Assembly (NCBI GenBank): GCA_028023455.1
Contig: JAQFVV010000229.1
Location: 806,501 to 870,500, forward strand
Source: Epiperipatus broadwayi
Taxonomy: Eukaryota > Onychophora > Udeonychophora > Euonychophora > Peripatidae
Direction: 5' to 3'
Length of the DNA: 64,000 bases
In this document: piece by piece, positions 48,401-61,141 of the stretch
Layout: every line of letters begins with the position of its first letter
Position numbering within the stretch: position 1 is the first letter of the stretch
Translations under genes and position numbers: made by a program
Notes under the pieces: generated by a model
Told to the model about the DNA's origin: nothing
The model's database searches: none
What the model saw: only the letters and a program-made list of their open reading frames with translations

Positions 48401-51400
48401 ATATGATTGATCCCCTTGTTAATAAAACTTCAAGTATTTATACCTTTTGAAATCTGCACACCTGTTATTTTTTTGCGTAGCTGAACAATCCATTTTATTT
48501 TAGCCAAACATTTAATTATTCCCACTGGCAGAAAAACTCATTTCTTTATTTAGACAAACAATTTTAGTGATAACAGAGTAATTTAGATTCTGTTTTCCCT
48601 GCTTATCTTATTGTTAACATTATATATTTCAAATAATATCCACGCTATTTTAGAACTATTTTAGGATTAAATGCGTGACCTACATTGAATCTGTTTTACA
48701 AAATCGAATGTTATCTTGACAAAATTACCCTGTAATTAGCAGAAAACACTTTATAACCAGAGGCAGTAGAATAAATGCAGAATAACATGAGATACGTATA
48801 TGCGATTTCACTAATACAATAATAAAGTTGCTAAATAATTTAACTAAAATATTTCTCAAAATAGAAATGTCTATAATATGAATTTACCTATCTGTAATAT
48901 ATATATCCTTAGCACAAATAATTTAGACTAAAATATTTCTTAAATTAGAAATATTTATAAAATTGATACATATCTGTAATCTATACATATTCAATTAAAT
49001 TACAGACATACTACTCGCATATATATATATATACATGATTCTGCATCTATAATAATTTAATGTTATTCAGATGGGTACTCTGGGAGGGTTTAAACCTGGC
49101 ATATAGATAAACGTGTGGGTAACATAAGTGAAATGGGCAGATGGATGAAACTGACCGTTTCAATATATATATATTAGTCAAAAACCCTATATTTATATAT
49201 TGTGACCCTGTGCTATTATTGCACATTGTCATAATTGATTACCTCACCTTATGAATTTTATGCTATTCTTTAAAAAAACTAATAAAGAAAGAATGAAAAG
49301 AATATGATAATAATTATTTGTACATTATGCTATCTAAATCTTATGTATTAATAAATATACTCTATTTAGATAATTATAAGTATAAAATAGATGTCTAATA
49401 AATTAAGTTATTACAAAGATATAGTTCTAGTATTAAAAGTTATATGCTTTCAAGTTAAAAGTTACTGTTAAATTTATGTATGAGAAAAAGCTGGACAAAG
49501 TTAATTTTATAGTTTTAAAAAATATGTCAGATAGTTTATGGTTATTATAGAACAATTATTTAATACATTTCAAAGTAATTAATAATTTACTTAAGTTTTT
49601 TTATTTGGCAGATTTTTAAAAAAATATATCTCTGAATAAATCTAATTGATTTATTTAAGTAATATTAAGTTGTTTAAAATATGCAAGTTAATTATTAAAA
49701 TAAATTCAATTTAGAAATGTAAAGCAATTTCCTGTATACATATGTGTGAGAATCAATGGCATGTGTATATATTTAGTTATTTTAGATTTAATTGCCAAGA
49801 GATTTAATTTTTTATCATTAAACATTTAAAAATAAATATATAAATAACTCAGTCATAAAATGGTTAAAATTAATAAATAAGTGTTTTTGATATATTTTTT
49901 TTAAAAAGATATTTTAAACAAAATAAAATATTATCTTAATTTTTATATTTTATTAATTGTATTAATTAATAAAAGTAAATTAACTTTTTTTTCTTCAACT
50001 TTGTCTAGTTAAAGTATCATGTGAACCTGGAAAAATAGAGTAAAATTATATAATTTTGTTAATTAGTTTTGTGTGTTGATTTAAAGGTTTTAAAATAGTC
50101 ACAATTGTGTGTGTGTGTGTGTGTTAATTAATGATGTCTGTCAATAGAGGTCTAAAAGATGATTAATGTCAGTTTACAGAGCTGCTGACTGACTGATCAC
50201 TGCTGCTACTGATATTTTCAGGTGTACTGCAATCTTTTCATCTATTTTGAATACCAGTAGTAATTTTTTTAATTATTTTTTTTACCTAAGGGTTAATTTG
50301 CTAAAATTTTATCTTTGTTAACCTAGAATGCAAGGCTAAGCAACTTATATAAGGTAGTCTTTGCTTTTAATACCTTAGTCAACTAGAATTGTCTAAATAA
50401 TTAATATCATGCTTTGGAAGAACAATTATTTTATTATTATTCAAAGGAATTCTGAAAGAAACCAGGTGATATTTTTTATTTTAGTTTACAAAACCATGCT
50501 GGACAATGTTCTAAATTACTTTTCTTTATCATATTTTATCTTTAGGAAAAAGACATTAAAGTTAATTATAAAAAAACTGTTAAAATTTAACTTAGGAGAT
50601 AAAGTTATATTAACTGTTATTACTAATTGCTAATGCTAGAATGCTCAACTTACATTGATTTAAATAGATATTTCAAGTATTTTATCATTATAAAGACTTA
50701 CAAGTACTAACCTATCATAACTGATTCAGGAGAACTTTATAATAAGCTTTGTTTGTTTTTTGTTTTTTTAGTGTTTTGCTGAATAAAAAAAAATATTTAG
50801 AAAATTGAAGCAAAGAAATTAATGGAAAACTTCATGGAGGCAAATACTTCTTGAATGTTTAAGAGTAACAGACATTATGTAAATGTGTTATCTTGAATTG
50901 TGAACTTTTAAATTTAATGATATTTTTTTCTTTAAAAAAAAAATGCTAAAATGTATCTCTAAGAGAAGTAAAAAAAATTTTTGCAAGTTAAGAATAATTT
51001 TTTTTTAATTATGCATTTTAAAAAGAAGAAAAAAAAGAATTGTTTATTTTCCAGTAGAACTATGAACAAAAATTAACTGACAACTTTTTTAGTTAATATT
51101 AGTTGTTACTAAATGGAGATTTTCAAACAAGCTAGCTTGTATTAAGAACTGGTTTAAATGGATCCAGACTTTTTCTTGTTTAAAAAAAAAGTTTTGTTAA
51201 GTGTTCCTATTATTTTATTGCTTATTTTAGAAAGTCATATTTGCTTTCATTTTCTTATGAAAGAAAATATATGTGATAAGTACAGATGTGGCATTCTCTA
51301 GATAATTTGCCAAGAAAAGATGTCACATGCCTGCAACAAACTGCTCACTATGGAAGGAATTCTGATAAAGAACTAGGGTATTTAAAAAAATATTTTTTCC

Positions 51401-54177
51401 CTTAATATTTTATATATTGCTATTACCACATCAAGATATTTTTTTATGTTTTCTTTTAAATGATTTATAACATAACATGGAAGGTAAATTTTATGTTTTA
51501 TATTCATTGGTTAAGATAAATTTTATAGTACCTTTTTGTCCAAGTAGAGATACTTATCTCTTACATTTATTAATAGCATTCATTGTTGTTTTATTTATTT
51601 ATGGGTAAACAGCTGATGTATGTTTATCAGAAGTTCCACATTAGTTTATAATTATTATCATATAATAATTTTATGATTAAGTTTTAATATAACTATGCAC
51701 TTATTAGTCATATATTTATTAATATTTACATTTACTATTATGTCCACTTTATCTTTATACTGTTTATTGAGTGTGTGTATTACTTATCTTTTATTGTGCT
51801 AGTTTAAAATATTTTACAGTTGTTTGACTGATAGTAAACTACAGACACTATTTATTGTATGTAATTTTTAGCATGAATATTAACTTTGTTATCTTGGTAT
51901 TTCTTAGTCTAGGATTTACGCTTATTTTCCTTTAGTAAGTCTAAAGAGCATTAGTCTTTACTAAATGTTGTTTTACTTATTGTGCTTTGTGGGATGTAAT
52001 GTGCTCTCTCCATTGTTTCACATTTGTATTACATGAGTGGATAATATTTTATGTTTTAGGATTATTTTCATGTTTTGTTAAGGTAGCTAGGTCCCATGAG
52101 AGTATCATTTCATGGTGTGTATTCCATTTTCCCCTGTGTGTCGAAACCTTGTCCACACATATATTTTTGCCTAAAATAAAGGTGTTGGAATCTACCATGC
52201 TATTTTTGTTCATATAGTTTTGCTCTGAGGAATCTTTCTTTATTAATGTATCTCTCATGATGTTGTTAATTATTTTCCACAGTGGAAGGTAAAGTTCTTT
52301 GTGTTTTAAGAGTGATATGACAATGATAATATAGATGTTGAAGAAATTAGTTCTTAAAGGAGCACTTTATTATTTGCAATGCTTTTGTTAAGTGAAACAG
52401 TGTCTGTATTGTGCTGCTGTGCCTTGCCACCAGTTCACAAGTAAACCAACAACATATTAGTAATTTAAAAGCTTATTTTGTGCATAGCATAATAAGAAAT
52501 AGACATATGCAATGTCAGCTTTATTACCATCTGGGGGTAATTCACTGATGGATTAGTAAAATATTTTAAGGTTAAATATTTCTTTATTATGTGGACATAA
52601 ATTAAATATATATGTGTGTACATGGCTTCTGATGAATGTTCCCATATATTTTTATTCTTTTAATAATTGTCATTATCGTACAAGTTTACTAATTCAAACT
52701 CAGTCATAAATTAGTTGAGATTAAAGTTTTTTTAATCTTCAGTATGTTTTAATATTATCAATAAAGGTATTATGAGTTATTATCTGACAAAAAGGTATAT
52801 TTAAAGAATTGTATTGCTTGACTTATAATTTAAGCTATTTTGTTTTTATTAAATGCTTGTTTGATGGGATGATTTGGCTTAGAATAGATTAAAAATAAAT
52901 TAGATAAATATTGGAATAATTTACCTTAATTAAGTATATTACTAATAACTTATCCCAAATGTTTATAACTATAATGGATAATTTGTTAGTGTTAGATGAC
53001 TGTGTATTATTTATTTATGGCATCCTGTTAAAAAAATAACATTGCCTATTTTTGGAAAATGACTTTCGCAATGATGTTGTAAATAAATTTTAGTGTTTGT
53101 AAATCCAGTATGTTAATAAATTTATTTATTGTTATTTAAATCTAGTCTTTGTTTTTCTATATATGATTTCTTGTGTCCTGAATTCTTAATTATATAACAG
53201 AAATCTTGGTGAACCAGATAATCAATTGTCATACAGATCCAAAATCCCAATGTTAAAATGAAAATATTGCATAAATGTTTCAATTCCAAAGTTTGGAATT
53301 GTAGTTAAAACAACTGAATATTTATTTAATTTTCTTTGGATTATTTAATTCATTTTTCAGACTGCACATTATTTTATTTATTATATAAATAAAAAAAATA
53401 CAGTAATTAAACAGTTATTTTAATTGTGTTGTTGGTGGATAATAGAAAGATATAAAAGGTACCCTTTCTATTATTTTAAATGTCATCCTGGGTAAAAGTC
53501 TTTAATTTTCTATTTTTTTTTCTTCATGCAATTGTTAAGCATATTAAACACTTCTTTAGATAATTATAGTGTAAGTCTCCTATAGACTACCGGGATGTCA
53601 TTCATTTGTTTAGCAACACAATACAATGGCATATTTTCCAAAGTTAATAAGAACCCTAAGATCATTATTTATTATTTCATTGATTATTAATTTATTTATT
53701 AGTATCAAAATTAATGTTTATTGTACTATTAAAAAGATATTTCTATTTCACTCTACAAGAGTAGAGTAGATTAGGTCATGGCAATAAAAACAATTATTTG
53801 TGATAAATAATTACTCCTTAAGATTGAGAGAGAATACAAAAAGATTATATTAGAAGATGTTGCATTAAATGTAAAATATTTATGTTGCTCAGAGAATGTA
53901 TTTTGATAGAGTGAAAATGTTATATTCCAAAAGTGTTGCATAGGATTTCTTTTTTTTTTATATCAGAACTTTCTGTTAGAGACTTGGTTAAACTGAAATG
54001 TGTTATAGTGAATTTTTGTTAGTGTTTCTCTTTGCATTGTGATGATGATTAGATATGTTTTATGGGTTTTATAAATCAATTATTTGGTTACAGTGATGTT
54101 AAATATTTTTATGCTAATATAAAAACAAAAACTCTTCTATCAAAACATATAAAAGCAGATTTTCTTTATAATTTCAG
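48401..54177 (+). other. Rest of the 11-kb cyclase intron
   Basis: Strongly AT-rich with many stops, no coding motif. A (GT)n run lies near 50.11 kb. The composition is more T-rich on the + strand than elsewhere. Confidence 0.5.
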
Positions 54178-54301
54178 AACTGTTGCTGATACTTTAAAAC
54201 TTGGTAAGTCTGTAGAACCAGAAAGTTTTGATAGTGTTACCATATATTTTAGTGATATTGTTGGTTTCACAAGTCTCTCAGCTGAAAGCACACCTTTGCA
54301 G
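54178..54301 (+). CDS. Receptor guanylate cyclase, start of the catalytic domain
   Basis: Encodes [20 protein letters not shown], then [20 protein letters not shown], the first conserved block of class III nucleotidyl cyclases. The Asp in FSDIVGFT is one of the two metal-binding residues. Acceptor TTTCAG at 54172-54177. The exon ends on a full codon (CAG) before GTAAAA. An apparent longer frame upstream of the acceptor is intronic. Confidence 0.92.
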
Positions 54302-54529
54302 GTAAAAATATTATTGAATTTTAAATATTGATTATGTAAGAGTTCTTTAAATTTTGTAATATAGCTTTCAAATTAATATGTTAGAAAGTGATGAGTAATA
54401 ATTCTAATAATGGTCAATTGATATAACTTGTTCACTGATTATAGAAATACTCTTTATATAATTATTCTATATCTCTTTGAGCAATGAAAACATGTATGTG
54501 TTAATGTGTTAAGTAATTGAGCAGTATAT

Positions 54530-54657
54530 ATTGTAATGGGAACACATGCCATTACATTTTTTTTTAAAAAAAAAAAAGAAAAATTAAAATATAAAAGTTT
54601 GCAAATAAAAACTTTTTTTTAAGAGTTAAAAATTGAAAATTAAGTCATCTAAACTCG

Positions 54658-54689
<32 letters not shown>

Positions 54690-54700
54690 GCCATTACAAT
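54530..54700. mobile_element. Possible small MITE
   Basis: ATTGTAATGG at the left and CCATTACAAT at the right are exact 10-base inverted ends of a 171-base AT-rich segment with an internal (TA)n run. The ends are short, so this is weak evidence. Confidence 0.3.
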
Positions 54701-57624
54701 TTAGTCATTAGCTAAATTTGTAGTAATGTGCATGAAAGAAAGTGTGGAACAAAAATCATCATCACATTTTTATATAGTAAAGAAAGCTGTAGATCACCCA
54801 AGTTTAAACCCTACAAGATCCAGTTCTAAAAGCTTAAGACAGAGAGAAAGTGGGGTCACAGTTATATACTTTAATTGTTTGTGTGTTGATAGAAAACTCA
54901 AAAAGAGTAATACACACATTTAAATATTCAATATTTAAATGTTTTTTTTCTTGTTAAAAAGTAAAGTAATAACACATATATAATAGGCAGTGTGTTATAA
55001 AAGCTATTTAGTTAGTCATTTTTAAATTACACATATTAACTTTCTTTAAAACTAACCTACACTGGCTAAATTTTAATATCTTATTCTATACTTCTATTTT
55101 TGCTTTTCTATAATTGTAATTTTGATTTAAAAGCTAAGGATTTAATTTTAAATATTAGGGTTATAATTACTAAGCTAGCAATTAGATTATTTAAGGTCAG
55201 TTTATACATGATTTGAATGATGGAGTGTGTGTGTTACATCACATAAATATATCTACATTTATTAAATATTGGGAGAAAAAGAAGAAATCTGTTATATTAT
55301 TTTTTTTTCTTACTCAACAATTTTTTTGTATTATAAGAGTTGTTTTTCTGTTAAAAAACTTAGAGATGATGTGAGAAGTCTAATTTTAAAAATGTCTCAT
55401 CTTAAGATCAAAAGAAAGAAGCTCAAATTTGAGATGTTACATAGGTGTAAAAAAAGGATTAAGACTATTTTTTTTCATTCAAAACAAAAGTTTGTCTAAA
55501 AATCAGGATACTGAGATTTTTCATACTATTCAACTAAAAAATGATTTGGTTGAAAATAAGTTATAAATCTAATTAAAAGAGGTGGCCAAAAATAGAAAAA
55601 AAAATCGGATATAAAAGCAGTCTGAAAAATCAATTGATATTATTATAGAGAATTCTAAAATCTTGAAACTAAGAGACAAGCATTTTTCATTCAGCAGAGA
55701 TCAATTCTAAAAATCATTTTTAATATAAAGTTTTTCTTTGTGAAAATGAAAAACAGCATGGTAGGTTAAAATAGATATATTTCATCTGGGAAAAATCTCT
55801 GAGTCATCATCAACTAGCACATCATATAGGAAAGAAAAGATGTCTTGTCTGAAAAATAATATTCTACACCTTTCAACTGACTGAGAGAAATAAGATGTTT
55901 TTAAATAGAAAGAAGAAAGAATTCACCTGCATTTGAAGGTGATCAAAAGAAAAACTATTAATCTACAGATAAATGTTAAATCATCGAGTTCAATTAAATC
56001 TGGTAACTGAGTTTAAACCCAAAAAAAATTATAAATGTGAAAACAACTGCTGTACTTCATCCACTAAAAGAATCATGCTCCACAGGAAGAGAAGAAGCGT
56101 TAATATAATGATTTCCAAATTGTCCACTAAAGCAAATAACCTCAATGGAATCATCATCATCAAATAATTATACACCTCAAGAAATAGATTGTTCCAAAGT
56201 AAAACGGAAATGGTAGCTGCAGAAATATAGACATTAAACAAGATAAATTTGATTCATTGGAAGTCCTACAAAGAATGGAACTGGTAATATAATTTTTTTA
56301 TATGTATTTTCTTCATAATGTCAGAGACTTAGTAAAACTTTAGCAACAGAGTGGTATAATTTTGTTTAAAGAACTTTTAAAACAACCAAGATCAATTGAA
56401 ACCAAGAATTTCTTAATAATGATTTTGTATGTACTAAAATTATGATTGTCTATTAACCTAAAGTTATGAAATGTTATTAATATGTAACATTTTTTTTTAT
56501 ATTATTATTTTGTTTTAAATAATATTTTTGTTATTATGGGGATAAAACATGCACATATATAATATAATAATACTTGTTGCATATATGTAATGGTGTATGA
56601 ATGTAAAGAAAGAAAAATAGGTGGTATTAGAAATATTAGATTTTGATTTAAGTTAAAGTATATCATTTCAGAGAGTAGAAGGGAGGGGGAGAAAAGATAC
56701 TTTAAAACTTGTTTTTAAAAAACTTACTCTTATCAATTCTACTAACATTTATTCTTAATCATTCTACTTTACATGTTAGATTATAAAAGTATGTGTGCGA
56801 AAGAGAAAGGAAGGAAGGAAAAAAAAGAGTGAATATTTCTTTTTCTTATGAAATATTTTCTTGTGAATCCAAAACTTTAGCAAACTTACTATCCAAATTT
56901 ATGTATATATTTTTGATGGGAAAGGAGGAAGAATTCAAAATTAACATTATGATTGCCAGATAATCAATTATTGTTCTCGTTATTATTTCATATAAAATTT
57001 TGGTTTTATCTTTAAATTATTTGTAGATTTTCATAATAAATTAATAAATGTTAAATTGTTTTATTAAATAAGGCGTATGTATTTTATTGATAATAGTCTT
57101 TATTCGTTGTGATCATTCATCATCAATGGTTGATATTGATTATTTAAGATTTAATTATATATACTAAAATTAAGCAATAATTATGAATTTCTTTATAACA
57201 ATTAGGTTTTATGATTAGGCTTAGTCCTAAATCTGTGGTTGAGACCATTATCGTTATCATTATCATCATCGTCATCATTATGTTTTAATTAATGGGATAG
57301 ATAAATGTTTAAAGGCCATAAATAAATATTGATTTCATAGTATTTTGTGATTTCTTAGTATTATTATAACCACCATCCCATCATCTATTTCATGTAAGGA
57401 TGAGTGAATTGCCATCCGAAATTAATAATAATAATCTGAGCTAGTAAAACTTATAAAAAAATATTGAAATGCATTTATTATGTTAAGATCTAAGAAATGA
57501 TTTCTGTCTAATGAATTTTATATATTCCACTTTAGTTTAAAGATGTTTTATGTTTACTTAAATCTTAGTGCATACAGTGCTATGGGTCTGAAATCAAAAT
57601 CATACATTTTGTAAGAAATAAGGT

Positions 57625-57720
57625 ACCAAAGGGATTCAAACCCGGTACATGTGAAAAAGTTATAAATATAACTTTGTCTAGGTCCAGCTAACCTAGTGGC
57701 GCCCTGATAGATCATATTCA
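57625..57720 (-). repeat. tRNA-derived SINE candidate
   Basis: On the minus strand TAGGTTAGCTGGACC (57695-57681) resembles an A-box and GGGTTTGAATCCC (57643-57631) is a near-perfect B-box, 38 bases apart. This is the promoter layout of tRNA genes and SINEs. No good cloverleaf was found. Confidence 0.4.
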
Positions 57721-58593
57721 CTTGTTGTTCACTTAGGTATGCACTTGAGATCCAACCAAGAGATAAGAGTGAGTAAAATCTACTGGGGGATATATTGAGA
57801 GATGTTTGATTGAGCTACCAGTGTACTCATCCACTTGATTTCCATATACCTGAGTTATGATAGTTTGTTCTTAATAATTTGTTTATAATTATTGATATTG
57901 TGATATCTTGAGAAATCTAATTATAGAAATATGTTTAATTTATTCCTACTCATCATTTTAATATTTATTTACTACTATAGACTATCCAGGTATAAAATGG
58001 TAATATTTATATTTGAATCTTTTCTTAATTAAATAATATATTATAATCCTTTTGATCAGTTTATTTATGTTACAATGAAGATTTGACATTTTGCTATAAT
58101 TTTAAATTTGGATCTTATTGATCTTTTAATTATGTTACAATGGATCAATGATCATCTTTTATTAATGTTACTATATATATATATATATAATAAAACAGAT
58201 ATATATATATATAATCGCACAGATGGAAAAATATTTTTAAAAAACTTTATTAAAAAGTATTTTAAAACTAAATTTTAAGATTTAACGATAAAAATATATC
58301 TTTAAGACTGTACAAAATTTAATTTCTATTGTGTAAAAAGGCTAAAAATGGAAATATTATTTTTAATTAGTCTTAAGTAAATTAACTCTTGGGCATCTCA
58401 AAATTTATAATTAAAGGACAGATAAAAGATAAAAACAATAAGAACAGAATAGCCAATAAAGAAATCCCTCAGAAAATGGCCCACAATGAAAGAATCATAT
58501 TCTGTCAATCCACAATTTTAATATAAAAAGGAAAATATTGGAAATAATAATTAGATGTGTGCTATATGTGTTAAGTCCAGGAGAGTTGAAGGA

Positions 58594-58627
58594 GAAGGGA
58601 TTGAAAAGATGCACTTTCAATCCCTTC
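58594..58627. repeat. 13-bp perfect hairpin
   Basis: GAAGGGATTGAAA and TTTCAATCCCTTC pair exactly around an 8-base loop. Confidence 0.6.
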
Positions 58628-60043
58628 AGTTTTTTCAAAAAAAGAAATGAAATATCATTTTTCTATATTGTGGACCCCAAAGACATCAGGGTCCTGCAAT
58701 AAAACCCTGCAAAAAACTATACCAGATACAGTAAAAGAACTCCGGATAAATACCAACAGATTGACTAACATCATACCGCTCTCCCCAAGACTTCATCAGA
58801 ATTAGAAACAAAAAGATCCAAATTACAAGCAACTAAAAAGTATAGACTTTCTCTTTTAAAACCATAAGAACTTTATGTAACTAATGAACTTTAACTATAA
58901 AACTTTTCCAGTATTTAAATAGAAATATAAATTCCTATCTGATCAAACCAATTCATTTATCATATGTAGTTTTAAAATCATTTCCATTAATTTATTTTTT
59001 TTGTTCTTTTAAGTGTTTATTATGATTTTTTTCCTGTTAACCTAAACTTTTAATAAATGTTATATTTAAGTTGGGTGTGAATGGCTGCATAGATCATAAA
59101 GTTATGTTAGTTTAACTAAAGGGAGGATTGATCTTAGGTTATTTGTTTTGCAGTTAAATTGGGTTAATGGGTTGGATGTATCAGTATAATTAATAAATGT
59201 AGCATGAAGATCCGCTACATGCAGGATCACATTATATGCTGCACTTGGGCAAAATAAGCCTATTTCTTATTGACCATTGGAGTCAGATGATATTCCCTTC
59301 TCCTTGGATCACTTCTTTAGCCTATGGAATGGGATCAAAAGTCAGCAAAAAAGGACTGCAATCTCTTCCTATGGAGTTTTTTTTTTTGTATTGTTCTTCT
59401 CACCAGACAGACCTACCATTTCTGTACTGGATGAGAAACAATTTCTTCTATAACCATGCTGTTCAGATGTACATTTCTGACAGTACAGTATTGTGCTGTC
59501 ATATTCATGTTGCACTGAATACATCGATATATCCGACTGATTGGCATTAGTTTGACTGTGAACTTTTGGCCTAGGGTTAAATAAGGAATATAGAATATTT
59601 TCTTTTTCAAATGCAATCTATGTAGTTTATCCATACTTGACATTCTAATAAAATATTAATTAATTCATCTGTGCAAACTTATAAAATAAAAATTAAAAAT
59701 GTAAATTAAATCAAATGCTAAAGTAGACATTATACTAAAGTAAATGATTCTAAATTTTATATATGTGCAAAATAAATGTTTCTGTGTATTGTTAATCTAG
59801 CAGTGGGTTATTCTTATTTTTTATTATCTTTCTTTCTTTATCATAAAATATATATTATCTCTGCTGCTCCATGAGCTAGTGACTGAGGCATTTCAGTCAT
59901 ATTTACTTAAAAATTGGATCTTAACAGTAAGTATCTGCTTACTATATAAATTTTCCAGGTTTGAATGGCTTGATGGCACCCTTGTATGGCAGATATGGTA
60001 AGGTTCCATTACACCCTGACCATTATAATATATTAGATAGATA

Positions 60044-60187
60044 GGTAGATAGGTAGGTAGGTAGGTAGGTAGGTAGGTAGGTAGGGTAGGTAGGTAGGTA
60101 AGTAGGTAAGAAGGTAAGTAGGTAGGTAGGTAGATAGGTAAGGTATGTAGGGAGGGAGGGAGGCAGGCAGGTAGATAGGTAGGTAAT
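60044..60187. repeat. (TAGG)n / (GATA)-type tetranucleotide microsatellite
   Basis: About 140 bases of imperfect TAGG repeats with GATA and GGGA variants, in a cyclase intron 0.7 kb before the next exon. Confidence 0.9.
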
Positions 60188-60394
60188 AGATAGATTACTA
60201 AACTTTAAATTAATGTTGAAGTCTAAAAATTGCTAAGATTCGTAGAAAAATTATGAAAATGTTTATAAGATTTCTTCAGATTATTAAGAGCAGCATTACC
60301 TAAAACACTCACTGCAACAGTAAGCCTTTATAACTTTTAGAATATGAAAGATGTTACTTCATATGAATGTAATTGTTAATGTTGTATTTTTATA

Positions 60395-60500
60395 TTGTAT
60401 TATTTCCATCATCTGATATGTGTGTTGAATGTCTTTAGAAAAGTTTAATTTTATTTAAATATTCCAAATACTTTCAACTGTTAGTAATATCACAGCAAAC
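60395..60500 (+). repeat. Single arm of foldback family F
   Basis: Shares TATTTCCATCATCT, GTGTTGAATG, TTTAGAAAAGTTTAATTTTATTTAAA, CCAAATAC and CTGTTAGTAATATCAC in the same order as the arms at 27.3-27.7 kb. No inverted partner is nearby. Confidence 0.5.
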
Positions 60501-60897
60501 AGGGGAAAACACTCATTTTAATGTGTTTAAATAAATATTGTAATAAAACAACAGTTATTAAACCCATTTTTAATGATAAATAAGATGTCTTATATAATAC
60601 ATTTAGCTCAACCCTATTTGTTTTAATATATGTAAAAAATAAGGGCTAAACGTCAATTTAATGGTTTATTCACAAAATATTTAAAATTTATAGCATTTAT
60701 TAAAGTCTTTACCAAGCAATGTAAAAATTGATGAGTTTATTTATCAAATATTTATTACAAATATTCTTATTTATGCATAAATAAAAAATTTCATGAATAA
60801 CGTTTATGCATAAATTTTATTTTTTTATACAAATATATTTTGTTTTTCGTTTTCTACATATATTTCAAAAAATTGAATATATGTATATATGCATTAG

Positions 60898-61141
60898 GTT
60901 GTTTCTCTACTAAATGATCTGTATACTTGTTTTGATGCTATTATTGACAATTATGATGTATATAAAGTGGAGACAGTAGGAGATGCTTACATGGTAGTTT
61001 CTGGGTTACCTATTCCAAATGGTATCAACCATGCTAAAGAAATAGCTTTGATGTCATTAGATTTATTATCAGCAGTAAAAAAATTGCCAATTCGTCACAA
61101 ACCAGAACGGAAATTAAAACTTAGGATTGGAATTCATTCTG
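60898..61141 (+). CDS. Receptor guanylate cyclase, catalytic core exon
   Basis: Encodes [20 protein letters not shown], then [18 protein letters not shown] and, after a variable stretch, [10 protein letters not shown]. The Asp in [11 protein letters not shown] is the second metal ligand. The Glu in KVETVGDAY is the residue that recognises guanine; adenylate cyclases have Lys there. So this is a GTP-using enzyme. Acceptor ATTAG before 60898, donor GTAAGT at 61142. The remaining catalytic exon (with the Cys and Arg/Asn that finish the site) is not in the window. Confidence 0.93.

Larger units (their letters stand above)
54302..60897 (+). other. 6.6-kb cyclase intron
   Basis: Contains a possible small inverted-ended element at 54.53-54.70 kb, a purine-rich stretch at 55.3-56.3 kb with broken Lys-rich frames of unknown origin, a SINE candidate at 57.6 kb, a hairpin at 58.59 kb, a moderately GC-rich patch at 59.2-59.6 kb with an unassigned 104-codon frame, a TAGG microsatellite at 60.04 kb and a foldback family arm at 60.4 kb. 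No host exon was recognised. Confidence 0.5.

Noticed and set aside
58720-58800. TCATCAG (minus-strand CTGATGA) near 58.79 kb
   Set aside because: The following bases form no stem II and no GAAA segment, so it is a chance heptamer.
59236-59550. 104-codon plus-strand frame in a GC-richer patch
   Set aside because: No motif or family was recognised and an overlapping antisense frame exists; it may be part of an unknown repeat, so it is only mentioned under the intron.
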